DNA of 16,896 bases, from NCBI GenBank assembly GCA_963922495.1, contig CAWUIH010000033.1, positions 1-16,896 of the forward strand, read 5' to 3'. The DNA comes from CAWUIH01 sp963922495 (GTDB lineage: Bacteria > Pseudomonadota > Gammaproteobacteria > Coxiellales > Coxiellaceae). Shown one piece after another: positions 1 to 8,147 of the stretch. The notes under the pieces were generated by a model that saw only the letters and a program-made list of their open reading frames with translations, was not told the DNA's origin and searched no databases. Every line of letters begins with the position of its first letter. Position 1 is the first letter of the stretch. Made by a program: the position numbers and the translations under genes.

Positions 1-72
1 CTCATGATAAAAATAATTTTATCCCATGTAAGGGGGAGATTCTCGAGGGCTTACGATGCTTGCTACAATTAA

Positions 73-230
73 CCCATAAAAAGCGGTTGAGCGCGATTAA
101 ATGGTGCAATTGATTGGATCACGTAATAAAAATTGTCGCAGTCACCTTGTTGGTGATAAGAAGAATTTTTATATGGCAAGACGAATCAAGATAGTACACC
201 AGAAATCGTGATCCAACTGTTTTTTCTAGG
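73..230. mobile_element. MITE-like palindromic element, copy 1 (full)
   Basis: This 158-bp element has imperfect terminal inverted repeats. The left end begins CCCATAAAAAGCGGTTG and the right end, read on the other strand, begins CCTAGAAAAAACAGTTGG; about 20 of 26 positions pair. It is flanked by an exact 5-bp direct repeat, ATTAA, at 68-72 and 231-235, the expected footprint of transposition. Inside are a second inverted pair (AATAAAAATT near 125-134 against AATTTTTAT at 164-172) and an apical hairpin TCACC-TTGTT-GGTGA. The block GATTAAATGGTGCAA is shared exactly with copy 3. No open reading frame of useful size is present, so movement would need a transposase supplied in trans. The family is not one I recognise. 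Confidence 0.75.
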
Positions 231-275
231 ATTAAGTGGTAAGCAGTTCCAAACTTGCACACCGTGGCTCTGGAG

Positions 276-324
276 GGGTAAAATCACATTTTGCGATGGT
301 GAGATCATTCTTGTGATCCTACCC
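276..324 (+). promoter_or_regulatory. Inverted repeat in the nnr leader
   Basis: GGGTAAAATCAC (276-287) pairs with GTGATCCTACCC (313-324) at 10 of 12 positions across a 25-base loop. It ends 23 bases before the nnr start codon. There is no T-tract after it, so it does not look like an intrinsic terminator. It could be an mRNA leader hairpin or a protein-binding site. Function is inferred only from position and symmetry. Confidence 0.3.
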
Positions 325-347
325 TTGTGCAACATTGTGGGGGATAA

Positions 348-1826
348 ATGACCTCGTTATATACGAGTCGCCAGATTCGTAATCTTGAGCAATCGGTTAT
401 TAAATCGGGCATCGATGAATACACTCTGATGCAACGAGCTGGGCAAGCCGCCTTTGATAAACTTTTAGAACATTGGCCACAGACAACCAAATTAGCAGTG
501 TGTTGCGGTAAAGGTAATAATGCTGGTGACGGTTTCGTCTTGGCTCGACTTGCAGAAAGTCATGGTATTGTGGTTGATTTGTTTTGTATTGTTGATCCTG
601 ATGAATTAAAACCTACTGCTCAAAAAGCCGCGAATGCTGCGGTAGCTCAGGGCCTTGAGATTCGAACTTTCCCAGAAAAACCCGAATTTGACAGCGACTT
701 AATCATCGATGCTCTATTAGGAACAGGATTGAGAGATGACGTTTCCAAAGCCTACGAATCAGTTATTGCAGCCATGAACGATTCAGGCATACCCATTTTC
801 TCTCTAGATGTTCCTTCAGGTATCGACGCCGACACTGGCAGCAAACATGGTTGTGCAATCCATGCCGAACAAACTATTACCTTCCTTGCTCCCAAGCAGG
901 GTTTGTATACCAGCTTCGGGCCAGCTTGCTCAGGTGAAATCAATATTGCGGATTTAGGTGTGTCTCAAAAGTTATTTGAAAATTTTGATTCAAAAGTTGA
1001 ACTCCTGAATTGGGACAATGCCAACAAAGTACTACACAAGCGCCAACAGAATACACATAAAGGCAGTTATGGTCACGTCTTAGTGATTGGTGGTGATTAC
1101 GGGATGGGAGGCGCGGTTCGCATGGCTGCTGAAACTGCGGCTCGTGTTGGGGCGGGTTTAGTGACAGTGGCCACTCGTCCAGAGCACGTGCCGATTGTTA
1201 GTGGATCCCGACCTGAATTAATGTGTCATCAAGTATCAGAACCAGATGACTTGGATCCCCTGATTTCACGTGCCACAGTAATTGTTATTGGTCCAGGATT
1301 GGGTAAAACTGACTGGGCAAAATCATTATTTCATAAAGTGTTAACAACTGACTTGCCTAAGCTCCTTGATGCCGATTGTCTCAATCTCCTGAGTGAAGCA
1401 CCTCAAAAGCGCGATGATTGGATTTTAACTCCTCATCCTGGGGAAGCGTGTCGTCTACTGACCGAGAGTTGTAAAACGATTCAACAGGATCGCTTTGCTG
1501 GTGTTAGAAAACTTCAAACAACTTACGGTGGTATCGCAATTTTGAAGGGAGCAGGTACGCTTGTTTGTGATCAGTCATCTAAAATCAGCGTTTGTCCCGC
1601 CGGAAATCCGGGTATGGCAACTGGTGGTATGGGAGATGTCTTGAGTGGTGTCATTGGTGGTTTGTTGGCTCAGCAATTAAGCCTTGCAGTGGCGGCAAGC
1701 GTCGGTGTCTTAGTACATTCGCTGGCTGGCGATTTAGCAGCGGCTGAAGGTGGGGAACGCGGATTACTAGCAACCGATCTGTTGCCCCAACTCAGGACAT
1801 TGGTTAACCCTGGAGTAGGGGTTTAG
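348..1826 (+). CDS. nnr: Bifunctional NAD(P)HX epimerase / ADP-dependent NAD(P)HX dehydratase
   Basis: This cytosolic repair enzyme restores hydrated NADH and NADPH: the N-terminal half epimerises R- and S-NAD(P)HX and the C-terminal half dehydrates the S form using ADP. At 492 residues it has the usual length of the fused enzyme. The YjeF_N half (about 1-215) shows GKGNNAGDG at 54-62, then DALLGTG and LDVPSGIDADTG. The carbohydrate-kinase-like half (about 225-485) shows KGSYGHVLVIGG, GPGLGK, LTPHPGE, and AGNPGMATGGMGD with the likely catalytic Asp at 430. The GGGGGAT before ATG 348 is a reasonable ribosome binding site. The gene heads the nnr-tsaE-amiB cluster, and tsaE begins two bases after its stop. 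Family knowledge comes from E. coli YjeF/Nnr. Confidence 0.96.
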   Translation: MTSLYTSRQIRNLEQSVIKSGIDEYTLMQRAGQAAFDKLLEHWPQTTKLAVCCGKGNNAGDGFVLARLAESHGIVVDLFCIVDPDELKPTAQKAANAAVAQGLEIRTFPEKPEFDSDLIIDALLGTGLRDDVSKAYESVIAAMNDSGIPIFSLDVPSGIDADTGSKHGCAIHAEQTITFLAPKQGLYTSFGPACSGEINIADLGVSQKLFENFDSKVELLNWDNANKVLHKRQQNTHKGSYGHVLVIGGDYGMGGAVRMAAETAARVGAGLVTVATRPEHVPIVSGSRPELMCHQVSEPDDLDPLISRATVIVIGPGLGKTDWAKSLFHKVLTTDLPKLLDADCLNLLSEAPQKRDDWILTPHPGEACRLLTESCKTIQQDRFAGVRKLQTTYGGIAILKGAGTLVCDQSSKISVCPAGNPGMATGGMGDVLSGVIGGLLAQQLSLAVAASVGVLVHSLAGDLAAAEGGERGLLATDLLPQLRTLVNPGVGV

Positions 1827-1828
1827 CG

Positions 1829-2272
1829 GTGAGCATCATCATTACTGATGAAATCGAAATGCTGGTGTTCGGTAGGAAAATGGCTCATTTATGTGCAGCC
1901 GATGATATTATTTATTTAACAGGAGATCTCGGTGCTGGAAAAACTACTTTGACGAGAGGTATTCTACAGGGCCTAGGCTATGATCACTTTGTAAAAAGCC
2001 CTAGTTACACACTCGTTGAAATCTATCACCTTGAAAAGCTTACTGTGATACATATCGACTTGTACCGACTGACCCATCCCGAGGAGTGTGAGCAGCTTGG
2101 TTTAAGTGACTATATTCAAAATAACGCACTGTTTTTAATCGAATGGCCAGAAAAAGCTAAGGATTTTTTACCGCAACCAACTTGCCACTTGATAATAAAA
2201 CCGCAGCATGATCGACGTGAAATCTCGTTTCTATCCCACCCACATTACAAATTCCTCGAACTCATGCCATAA
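1829..2272 (+). CDS. tsaE: tRNA t6A biosynthesis ATPase TsaE
   Basis: TsaE is the small P-loop ATPase that works with TsaB and TsaD to make N6-threonylcarbamoyladenosine at position 37 of ANN-decoding tRNAs. At 147 residues it matches the family length. Visible motifs are the Walker A GDLGAGKTT at 32-40, SPSYTLVEIY, HIDLYRL and IEWPEKA, all characteristic of TsaE/YjeE. It starts with GTG at 1829, two bases after the nnr stop, with the purine-rich GGAGTAGGGG inside the end of nnr as a good ribosome binding site. Translation is therefore probably coupled to nnr. This is the usual gammaproteobacterial neighbourhood. Confidence 0.96.
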   Translation: MSIIITDEIEMLVFGRKMAHLCAADDIIYLTGDLGAGKTTLTRGILQGLGYDHFVKSPSYTLVEIYHLEKLTVIHIDLYRLTHPEECEQLGLSDYIQNNALFLIEWPEKAKDFLPQPTCHLIIKPQHDRREISFLSHPHYKFLELMP

Positions 2273-2313
2273 TCGAACTGAGCGAGATCACAAATTTAAT
2301 TATAAGGATAATA

Positions 2314-3180
2314 ATGACTCATGAATTAAAGTGTGTAACGTTATCGCTTGTATTGCTGATTTTTTTGATATTATTTACTCCTATATACTCAAAATCGTTG
2401 CCTTTACCCACAAGTTATTCGAAATCTGGCTATCACCATTCTCCTTGGATCACTGTGGTCATTGATCCTGGTCACGGTGGTTATGATCCTGGTGCGACAG
2501 GCACTAGAGGTGTCCATGAAAAAGATGTCGTTCTAAAAATAGCTCAGTACTTGCAAAAAAAAATCAATGCACAAAAAGGCTTTAAAGCATATTTAACAAG
2601 AAAAGCGGATTACTACATCTCTCTACGTAATCGTCTCACTATCGCTCGAAAAAAACATGCTGATTTATTCATTGCTATTCATGCTGATGCAATTTCTACT
2701 TCGCAAATCACAGGAGCATCAGTATATGCTTTATCATTGAAGGGGGCTACAAGTGAAGCAGCACGGTGGCTTGCACAAAAAGAAAATCAGTCGGAACTTC
2801 GTGGTGGCGTTGAATTACGTGACAAAAACTATTGGTTAAAAACAGTTTTGCTTAATTTATCACAAGTCGCGACGATACGTGCTAGTTTAACCATAGGTTC
2901 AATATTGTTACATTCAATCGCCAGAATTGCGCACTTGCATTGTTCCAATGTGGAGCAAGCTGCCTTTGTGGTGTTAAAATCTCCAGATATCCCCTCATTA
3001 TTGGTCGAAACAGGGTTTCTATCAAACCCTATTGAAGAAGTAAAATTGCAGAGCATAACGTATCAAAAGAGATTGGCAGCAGTGTTAGCTACTGGAATTG
3101 AAAACTATTTTCAACATGCTCCACCGCTTGGTACTTGGTTATACCATTCAAAATATAACCGTAAATATACACATTCATAA
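2314..3180 (+). CDS. amiB: N-acetylmuramoyl-L-alanine amidase (AmiB position, no AMIN or LysM domain)
   Basis: This zinc amidase cuts the bond between MurNAc and L-Ala in septal peptidoglycan during daughter-cell separation. Residues 8-25 form a hydrophobic export signal (CVTLSLVLLIFLILFTPIY), so the enzyme acts in the periplasm. The Amidase_3 fold occupies about 47-265 with zinc ligands H54 (DPGHGG), E69 (HEKD) and H123 (AIHAD), and catalytic E232 (VETGFLSNP). The segment from about 145 to 210 looks like the autoinhibitory helix region found in EnvC/NlpD-controlled amidases. At 288 residues it is much shorter than E. coli AmiB or AmiC: it lacks the N-terminal AMIN septum-targeting domain and has no LysM tail, giving an AmiA-like architecture. 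AAGGA at 2304-2308 supports this start. The name amiB rests on gene order. Confidence 0.9.
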   Translation: MTHELKCVTLSLVLLIFLILFTPIYSKSLPLPTSYSKSGYHHSPWITVVIDPGHGGYDPGATGTRGVHEKDVVLKIAQYLQKKINAQKGFKAYLTRKADYYISLRNRLTIARKKHADLFIAIHADAISTSQITGASVYALSLKGATSEAARWLAQKENQSELRGGVELRDKNYWLKTVLLNLSQVATIRASLTIGSILLHSIARIAHLHCSNVEQAAFVVLKSPDIPSLLVETGFLSNPIEEVKLQSITYQKRLAAVLATGIENYFQHAPPLGTWLYHSKYNRKYTHS

Positions 3181-3181
3181 T

Positions 3182-3302
3182 CCTAGAAAAAGTAGTTGAG
3201 TGCGATTAAATCGCGTAACAAAAATTATCGAAATCACCTTGTTGGTGATCAGAAAGATTTTTATATAGCAAGGTAAATCAAAATGAATGAGACTAATTTC
3301 TA
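3182..3302. mobile_element. MITE-like palindromic element, copy 2 (decayed)
   Basis: The element starts CCTAGAAAAAGTAGTTGAG one base after the amiB stop codon. It is homologous to copies 1 and 3 through the inner arm (AACAAAAATT) and the apical hairpin ATCACC-TTGTT-GGTGAT, then the opposite arm GATTTTTATATAGCAAG. It lacks about 20 bases after GCGATTAAAT that the full copies carry. Its right end is degraded, with only AATTTCTA near 3295-3302 resembling the terminus. The left flank ATAAT (3177-3181) has only an approximate partner on the right. The exact right boundary is uncertain. Confidence 0.6.
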
Positions 3303-3391
3303 ATAAAATGTTAAGATAAAATTGGTGTGAGCAGTTTTAATGCAAAACTAGTACAATCCTACTTAACTCAATGCAACATGGAAGTGTATCA

Positions 3392-5386
3392 ATGTATAGG
3401 ATTCACAAACGTTTACTTAATAAATTAGGAACTAGTTTTTTTACTCTAGCGGATAATAGTCAGGACGTATTCTGGATTCGATCTAATGATTTTTTAAGTC
3501 ATATTTATGTAAACCCAGCTTTTGAGAAATTATGGGATTGTAATACACAAACCTTGTATAACTCCGCCAGTGAATGGATTAACTCGGTTGTAGTTGAGGA
3601 TAGAGACCTACTCAGACAGCACTATATTGACTGCCAAACTAAATGTAAGTCAGATGATTCCTATAAAATAGAATATAGGATTCAAGGTAAAAATAATAAA
3701 ATTTCATGGATATTAGATTCCTCTTTCCCAATTTTTGATGGCAAAGAATGCATCGCCTTTGCAGGAGTTGCCAAAGATATTACTTGTGAAAAATTGCAGC
3801 TTAAAGAAATCGATAATGCCAGTTATTTTTTCAGAAGTTTTGTGGAAAAAATTCATGGGGTATTCTGGGTAAAAGATAAATCAGGCACGAAGCAGCTCTA
3901 TATCAGCCCAAGTTATGAAAAAGTGTGGGGTGTAAGCTGTGAAAGCTTATATAAAAAGCCTCGCTCCTGGCTAGATTATGTGTTACATGAAGATATCCAA
4001 AATAGTCAAAGTAACGCTGATGTGTATTATGTAGAGAAAAATTACGAATTTATATTTAGGATTAAGCGTCCTGATGGTCAGATACGTTGGATTAAAGATC
4101 ATCACTTCCCAATTTCTGAAAACAATATGGTCATCGGTTTTGCAGGAATTGCTGAAGATATCACTGCCATGATGTTACGTGAGCAAGAATTACGAGAAGC
4201 CAAAAATATGGCAGAAAAGGCAAACCGCTCCAAATCTGACTTTTTAGCTATGATGAGCCATGAATTACGCACTCCCTTAAATGCGATTCTTGGTATGGCA
4301 CAGATTCTTAAAACTAACCAGTTATCAGAGGAACAAACTGATCAAATCGATGTTATCGCACAGTCAGGGCAAAATCTATTAGGATTATTAAACGATTTAT
4401 TAGATTTTGCAAAACTTGAAGTCGGAAAATTATCCTTTAAGAAAGATGTTTTGGATATTTTCAACTTGGTTGAAAAACTTAGAGAGGACATGTTTCCTTT
4501 GGCACTCAAAAAAAATCTCCAATTGCAACTGTATATTGACAAAAAAATACCTAAAAAAATTGTTGGGGATGCCAAGCGATTACGGCAGATATTAATTAAT
4601 CTTATTTCTAACGCGATCAAGTTTACTGAGCGGGGTTATGTTAACATCAATATTGATGTAATTCGCAAAGTACATAATAAGGTGACATTATCATTTTCGG
4701 TTGAAGACTCTGGCATTGGCATAGCAAAACAACAGCTAAAAACCATATTCAATCGATTCCAACAAATTGATTCTGTCTATCAGCGTAAATATGATGGTGT
4801 GGGTTTAGGACTGTCAATTGTCCGAGAATTAGTCAAAAAAATGGGTGGCAGTGTTGCAGTAACCAGCGAACTGGGTATTGGATCACAATTTACATGTATG
4901 TTACCTTTTGAAGTACGGATTGATTACAGCGCGGCCTTCAGAGAGCTAACAGAGTCTATAATAAACGCAACTGGGTATTGTAGCAGTAACACATCAGAGA
5001 CTTACAACACTGCTCATCAATTTGACCTACAAATTTTGGTTGTTGAAGATAATGCAATCAATCAAAGAATTTCTAAGACGATGTTGGAACAAATAGGGTG
5101 TCATGTTGATATTGCGGGTTGTGCTAAAGAAGCAATTGATAAGCTAAATAAGAAATATGATTTGGTGTTTATGGATATTGGTTTGCCAGACATGAATGGA
5201 TTTGAAGCGGTGGAAGCGATTCGACGTTGCGAACAACCTGGAGATCGAGTACCTATTGTTGCTATGACAGCTCATGTTTTTGAACATGATCGTGCCCGTT
5301 GCTTTGATGTGGGGATGGATGATGTGATGGCAAAACCGATTGTACGTGAAGAGCTTGTGAAAGTGTTAACTCGTTTAGCCGCATAG
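3392..5386 (+). CDS. Cytoplasmic hybrid sensor histidine kinase (PAS-PAS-HisKA-HATPase-REC)
   Basis: This 664-residue hybrid kinase probably senses a cytoplasmic or redox signal and passes phosphate from its own His to its own receiver Asp. Domains in order are two PAS domains (about 13-130 and 140-258, both ending in FAG(V/I)A(K/E)DIT), a HisKA dimerisation domain with H290 in MMSHELRTPLN, a HATPase (about 390-505) with NLISNAIKFT, EDSGIGIA and GVGLGLSIV, and a receiver (about 545-660) with acidic pocket E552/D553, phospho-acceptor D595 in MDIGLPDMNG, and a late Lys in MAKPI. There is no membrane segment, no HPt domain, and no response regulator nearby, so an unlinked HPt or regulator is needed. 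ATG 3392 has GGAAG seven bases upstream; the in-frame ATG at 3371 is an alternative. The gene sits between amiB and mutL, which are usually adjacent. Confidence 0.92.
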   Translation: MYRIHKRLLNKLGTSFFTLADNSQDVFWIRSNDFLSHIYVNPAFEKLWDCNTQTLYNSASEWINSVVVEDRDLLRQHYIDCQTKCKSDDSYKIEYRIQGKNNKISWILDSSFPIFDGKECIAFAGVAKDITCEKLQLKEIDNASYFFRSFVEKIHGVFWVKDKSGTKQLYISPSYEKVWGVSCESLYKKPRSWLDYVLHEDIQNSQSNADVYYVEKNYEFIFRIKRPDGQIRWIKDHHFPISENNMVIGFAGIAEDITAMMLREQELREAKNMAEKANRSKSDFLAMMSHELRTPLNAILGMAQILKTNQLSEEQTDQIDVIAQSGQNLLGLLNDLLDFAKLEVGKLSFKKDVLDIFNLVEKLREDMFPLALKKNLQLQLYIDKKIPKKIVGDAKRLRQILINLISNAIKFTERGYVNINIDVIRKVHNKVTLSFSVEDSGIGIAKQQLKTIFNRFQQIDSVYQRKYDGVGLGLSIVRELVKKMGGSVAVTSELGIGSQFTCMLPFEVRIDYSAAFRELTESIINATGYCSSNTSETYNTAHQFDLQILVVEDNAINQRISKTMLEQIGCHVDIAGCAKEAIDKLNKKYDLVFMDIGLPDMNGFEAVEAIRRCEQPGDRVPIVAMTAHVFEHDRARCFDVGMDDVMAKPIVREELVKVLTRLAA

Positions 5387-5401
5387 CCATCTCCGTTACT
5401 A

Positions 5402-5428
5402 TTGACTACAAACTCAGTTGTGTTTTAT
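5402..5428 (+). promoter_or_regulatory. Possible promoter of the mutL operon
   Basis: TTGACT at 5402-5407 is a five-of-six match to a sigma-70 -35 box. It is followed after about 15-16 bases by the AT-rich TTTTAT/TTTATT at 5423-5429 as a weak -10 box. It lies in the 68-base gap between the kinase gene and mutL, the only real gap before the long tight operon. This is a pattern match only. Confidence 0.3.
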
Positions 5429-5454
5429 TTTACCCAAAACTTCCTTAGGGCGTC

Positions 5455-7209
5455 ATGAAAATTCAACGACTTAAAAGCCATATTGCAAATCAAATAGCTG
5501 CTGGTGAAGTGATTGAAAGACCTGCTTCAATTGTCAAAGAATTGGTTGAAAATAGTATTGATGCCAACTCTAGTCACATTGAAATCTCCATTGAAAAAGG
5601 TGGCCACAAAAAAATTCAGGTGCGCGACGATGGTGATGGTATCGCACTGGATGATTTAAACTTGGCATTTGAGCGCCATGCCACTAGTAAAATATGTAAT
5701 ACAAATGATTTGCAACACATTGCCACTTTAGGTTTCCGTGGTGAAGCACTCGCCAGTATTGCAGCTATTGCAAGAGTACGTCTCACTTCAAAAGCGTTCG
5801 ATTCTCAACAAGCATACTGTCTACACAACCATCGTGATAATTTTGTTAATCCTGAGCCGGCAGCACACCTTACTGGAACCACCTTGGAAATAGCGGATAT
5901 TTTTTACAATACGCCAGCAAGACGTAAATTTTTACGAAGCACAACAACTGAATTTCAGCATATTCAACGACTTGTAGAACGTCTTGCATTAAGTCATTTC
6001 TCACTAGCTTTTACATTGACCCACAATCAGAAAAAAACATTTGAGTTTCAAAAAGCAAATTCTGAAGAGAAAAAATTACAGCGTATTGCTAAAATACTGG
6101 GCGATGATTTTGTAAAGTCTGTGTTAAAGATTCGTTTGCAAGCTACCGATTGTGCATTGTATGGATATATTGCCGAGCCCAGATACACACGCGGTCAGGC
6201 AGATATGCAATTCACTTTCATCAATGGTCGTTTTGTACGTGATAAAACCATTCTTCACGCTATTAAACAAGCATATCACGATGTATTATTTCATGGTAGA
6301 CACCCAGCCTATATCTTATATTTAGAAATTGAACCTTCTTTAGTGGATGTTAATGTCCATCCTACGAAACATGAGGTACGTTTTCGAGATAGCCGATTAG
6401 TCCATGATTTTATTAAAAAAGCCATTCAAGAAGCACTTGCCTCTGACAAGCCAGGTATTACACCAAGCTCGCATAGTTTTGCAACATCACACCAAAAACT
6501 TCAACCTTTTCACCAGCAACAGGTTCCAACTCAGCAGGTCGCTCTTTCCGTGTCTGAAACAGTACAAAACTATCAACCTACTACCACAGTTAAATCATCA
6601 ATATCACAATCATTAATCCCTCAGCAAATTTCTTTAGGAAACGCCCTGACGCAGCTTCATGATATCTATATCTTAGCTCAGAATGAGCAGGGTTTAGTAG
6701 TAGTCGATATGCACGCTGCACACGAGCGTATTCTCTACGAAAGTCTCAAAACTGAATTGAAACATCATCAAATTGTGGCGCAACCGCTGTTAATCCCTAT
6801 ATATTTGAATTTAAATTTAGCAGAAATGTCCGCATGGGAAAATAATCAATCTCTGTTTAAAGAATGTGGTATCGAAACCGAACAAAGTGGACCTGATCAA
6901 ATAGTCATTCGTAGTTTTCCGGTATTATTAAAAACCACTAACGCAGAGAATGTGGTAAGAGATGTTTTAAGCGATTTGGTAAACAACGGGTTGTCGCAAC
7001 GCCTACCTCAAAAAATTAATGTCGCCCTTGCAACCATTGCTTGCCGTGCTGCTGTTCGTGCTCATCATCGTCTATCGATAGAAGAAATGAATGCGTTACT
7101 ACGCGATATGGAAAATACAGAGCATGGAGGATTATGCAATCATGGACGACCGACGTGGAAAATAATTTCCATGAAGGAGCTTGACCAATATTTTTTACGT
7201 GGGCAGTGA
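5455..7209 (+). CDS. mutL: DNA mismatch repair protein MutL (endonuclease type)
   Basis: MutL is the GHKL ATPase that couples MutS mismatch recognition to strand incision. The N-terminal ATPase shows E29 and N33 in KELVENSIDA, DDGDGI, GFRGEAL starting at 93, and DVNVHPTKHEVRF near 300-312. A low-complexity Gln/Ser/Thr-rich linker (about 335-390) joins the C-terminal dimerisation domain. That domain contains DMHAAHERILYE at 418-429, fitting the metal-binding nuclease motif DQHA(X)2E(X)4E with Met at the second position, then ACRAAV and CNHGRPTW. This predicts a self-nicking MutL as in Pseudomonas and Bacillus, unlike E. coli MutL, which relies on MutH. At 584 residues the length is normal. The miaA start overlaps its stop. 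Confidence 0.97.
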   Translation: MKIQRLKSHIANQIAAGEVIERPASIVKELVENSIDANSSHIEISIEKGGHKKIQVRDDGDGIALDDLNLAFERHATSKICNTNDLQHIATLGFRGEALASIAAIARVRLTSKAFDSQQAYCLHNHRDNFVNPEPAAHLTGTTLEIADIFYNTPARRKFLRSTTTEFQHIQRLVERLALSHFSLAFTLTHNQKKTFEFQKANSEEKKLQRIAKILGDDFVKSVLKIRLQATDCALYGYIAEPRYTRGQADMQFTFINGRFVRDKTILHAIKQAYHDVLFHGRHPAYILYLEIEPSLVDVNVHPTKHEVRFRDSRLVHDFIKKAIQEALASDKPGITPSSHSFATSHQKLQPFHQQQVPTQQVALSVSETVQNYQPTTTVKSSISQSLIPQQISLGNALTQLHDIYILAQNEQGLVVVDMHAAHERILYESLKTELKHHQIVAQPLLIPIYLNLNLAEMSAWENNQSLFKECGIETEQSGPDQIVIRSFPVLLKTTNAENVVRDVLSDLVNNGLSQRLPQKINVALATIACRAAVRAHHRLSIEEMNALLRDMENTEHGGLCNHGRPTWKIISMKELDQYFLRGQ

Positions 7210-8147
7210 TGACCTCTCGCGTTGTTTGCCTTATGGGTCCCACCGCCAGCGGTAAAACCGATTTGGCACTGGCTTTAGTGAAACGATTTCCACTTGAAAT
7301 TATTAGTGTTGACTCTGCCTTGGTCTATCGTGGTATGGACGTTGGTACAGCAAAACCAGCACCACAAATATTGGAGCGTTTTCCGCATCATCTGATTAAT
7401 ATTGTTGATCCACTCACACCGTATTCAGCTGGTAATTTTTATCGTGACGTGCAAAAACTTATTCAAGCAATATCACAACGAGGAAGAATTCCTCTTCTGG
7501 TTGGAGGGACTATGCTGTATTTCCATTCTTTACAGCATGGTTTTTCGAAATTACCACCAGCAAATCAAATAGTAAGAAAAAAAATTACTCAAATGGGTGT
7601 AAAAAAAGGGTGGCCAGAAATACACACGCGACTCAAACAAATTGATCCTGAAACAGCACAACGTATTAATCCCAATGATTCTCAGCGAATACAACGTGCA
7701 CTTGAAGTATATTACCTATCTGGCCAAACCATGTCGGCATTAAAAAAAAATTCTCCAATTTCAAATCAACCTATTGATTTTATTAATATTACTTTGATAC
7801 CTCAGAACCGGGCCTACCTTCATCAACGCATTACCCAACGTTTCGATACTATGTTATCTGCAGGTTTTATTGCAGAGGTAAAACGACTCTATGATAGATC
7901 CGATTTGCACGCAGATTTACCCGCATTAAGAAGCGTTGGCTATCGACAAGCATGGTGTTTTCTAAATGGTGAATACGATTACGCTACGATGCGTGATAGG
8001 TCGATAACAGCTACACGCCAGCTGGCAAAGCGTCAAATAACTTGGTTACGACGTTGGCAATATACAGAAGTGTTTTATTGTGAGGATCCCAACTTGTATC
8101 AAAAAGTGATGCATTATCTCGTTTCAATAATAGGGAGTAATAAGTGA
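7209..8147 (+). CDS. miaA: tRNA dimethylallyltransferase MiaA
   Basis: MiaA transfers a dimethylallyl group to N6 of A37 in tRNAs reading UNN codons, the first step to ms2i6A. About 312 residues is the normal length. The P-loop GPTASGKT is at 10-17, followed by DSALVYRGMDVGTAKP, the GGTMLYF substrate-channel motif, NDSQRIQRALEVYYLSG and the C-terminal RQLAKRQITWLRRW. ATG 7209 overlaps the mutL stop by one base; a GTG at 7206 is an in-frame alternative, and either way translation is coupled to mutL. In enterics and Pseudomonas miaA is followed by hfq and hflX. Here those genes are absent and an L,D-transpeptidase follows. Confidence 0.96.
   Translation: MTSRVVCLMGPTASGKTDLALALVKRFPLEIISVDSALVYRGMDVGTAKPAPQILERFPHHLINIVDPLTPYSAGNFYRDVQKLIQAISQRGRIPLLVGGTMLYFHSLQHGFSKLPPANQIVRKKITQMGVKKGWPEIHTRLKQIDPETAQRINPNDSQRIQRALEVYYLSGQTMSALKKNSPISNQPIDFINITLIPQNRAYLHQRITQRFDTMLSAGFIAEVKRLYDRSDLHADLPALRSVGYRQAWCFLNGEYDYATMRDRSITATRQLAKRQITWLRRWQYTEVFYCEDPNLYQKVMHYLVSIIGSNK

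Larger units (their letters stand above)
1..347. other. Non-coding region upstream of nnr
   Basis: No supportable coding region lies here. An open frame from the left edge stops at 70-72 and could be the tail of an upstream gene, but it is too short to judge. The region holds a full copy of a palindromic repeat (73-230) and then a 117-base leader to nnr containing an imperfect inverted repeat (276-324). A weak promoter-like pair, TTGCAC at 255-260 and TAAAAT at 279-284 with an 18-base spacer, sits just before the inverted repeat. No tRNA or other RNA gene was recognised. Confidence 0.6.

Noticed and set aside
3285..3391. Promoter for the histidine kinase, with TACAAT at 3352-3357
   Set aside because: The -10 match is good, but the nearest -35-like TTGGTG is 24 bases away, too far for a standard sigma-70 promoter.
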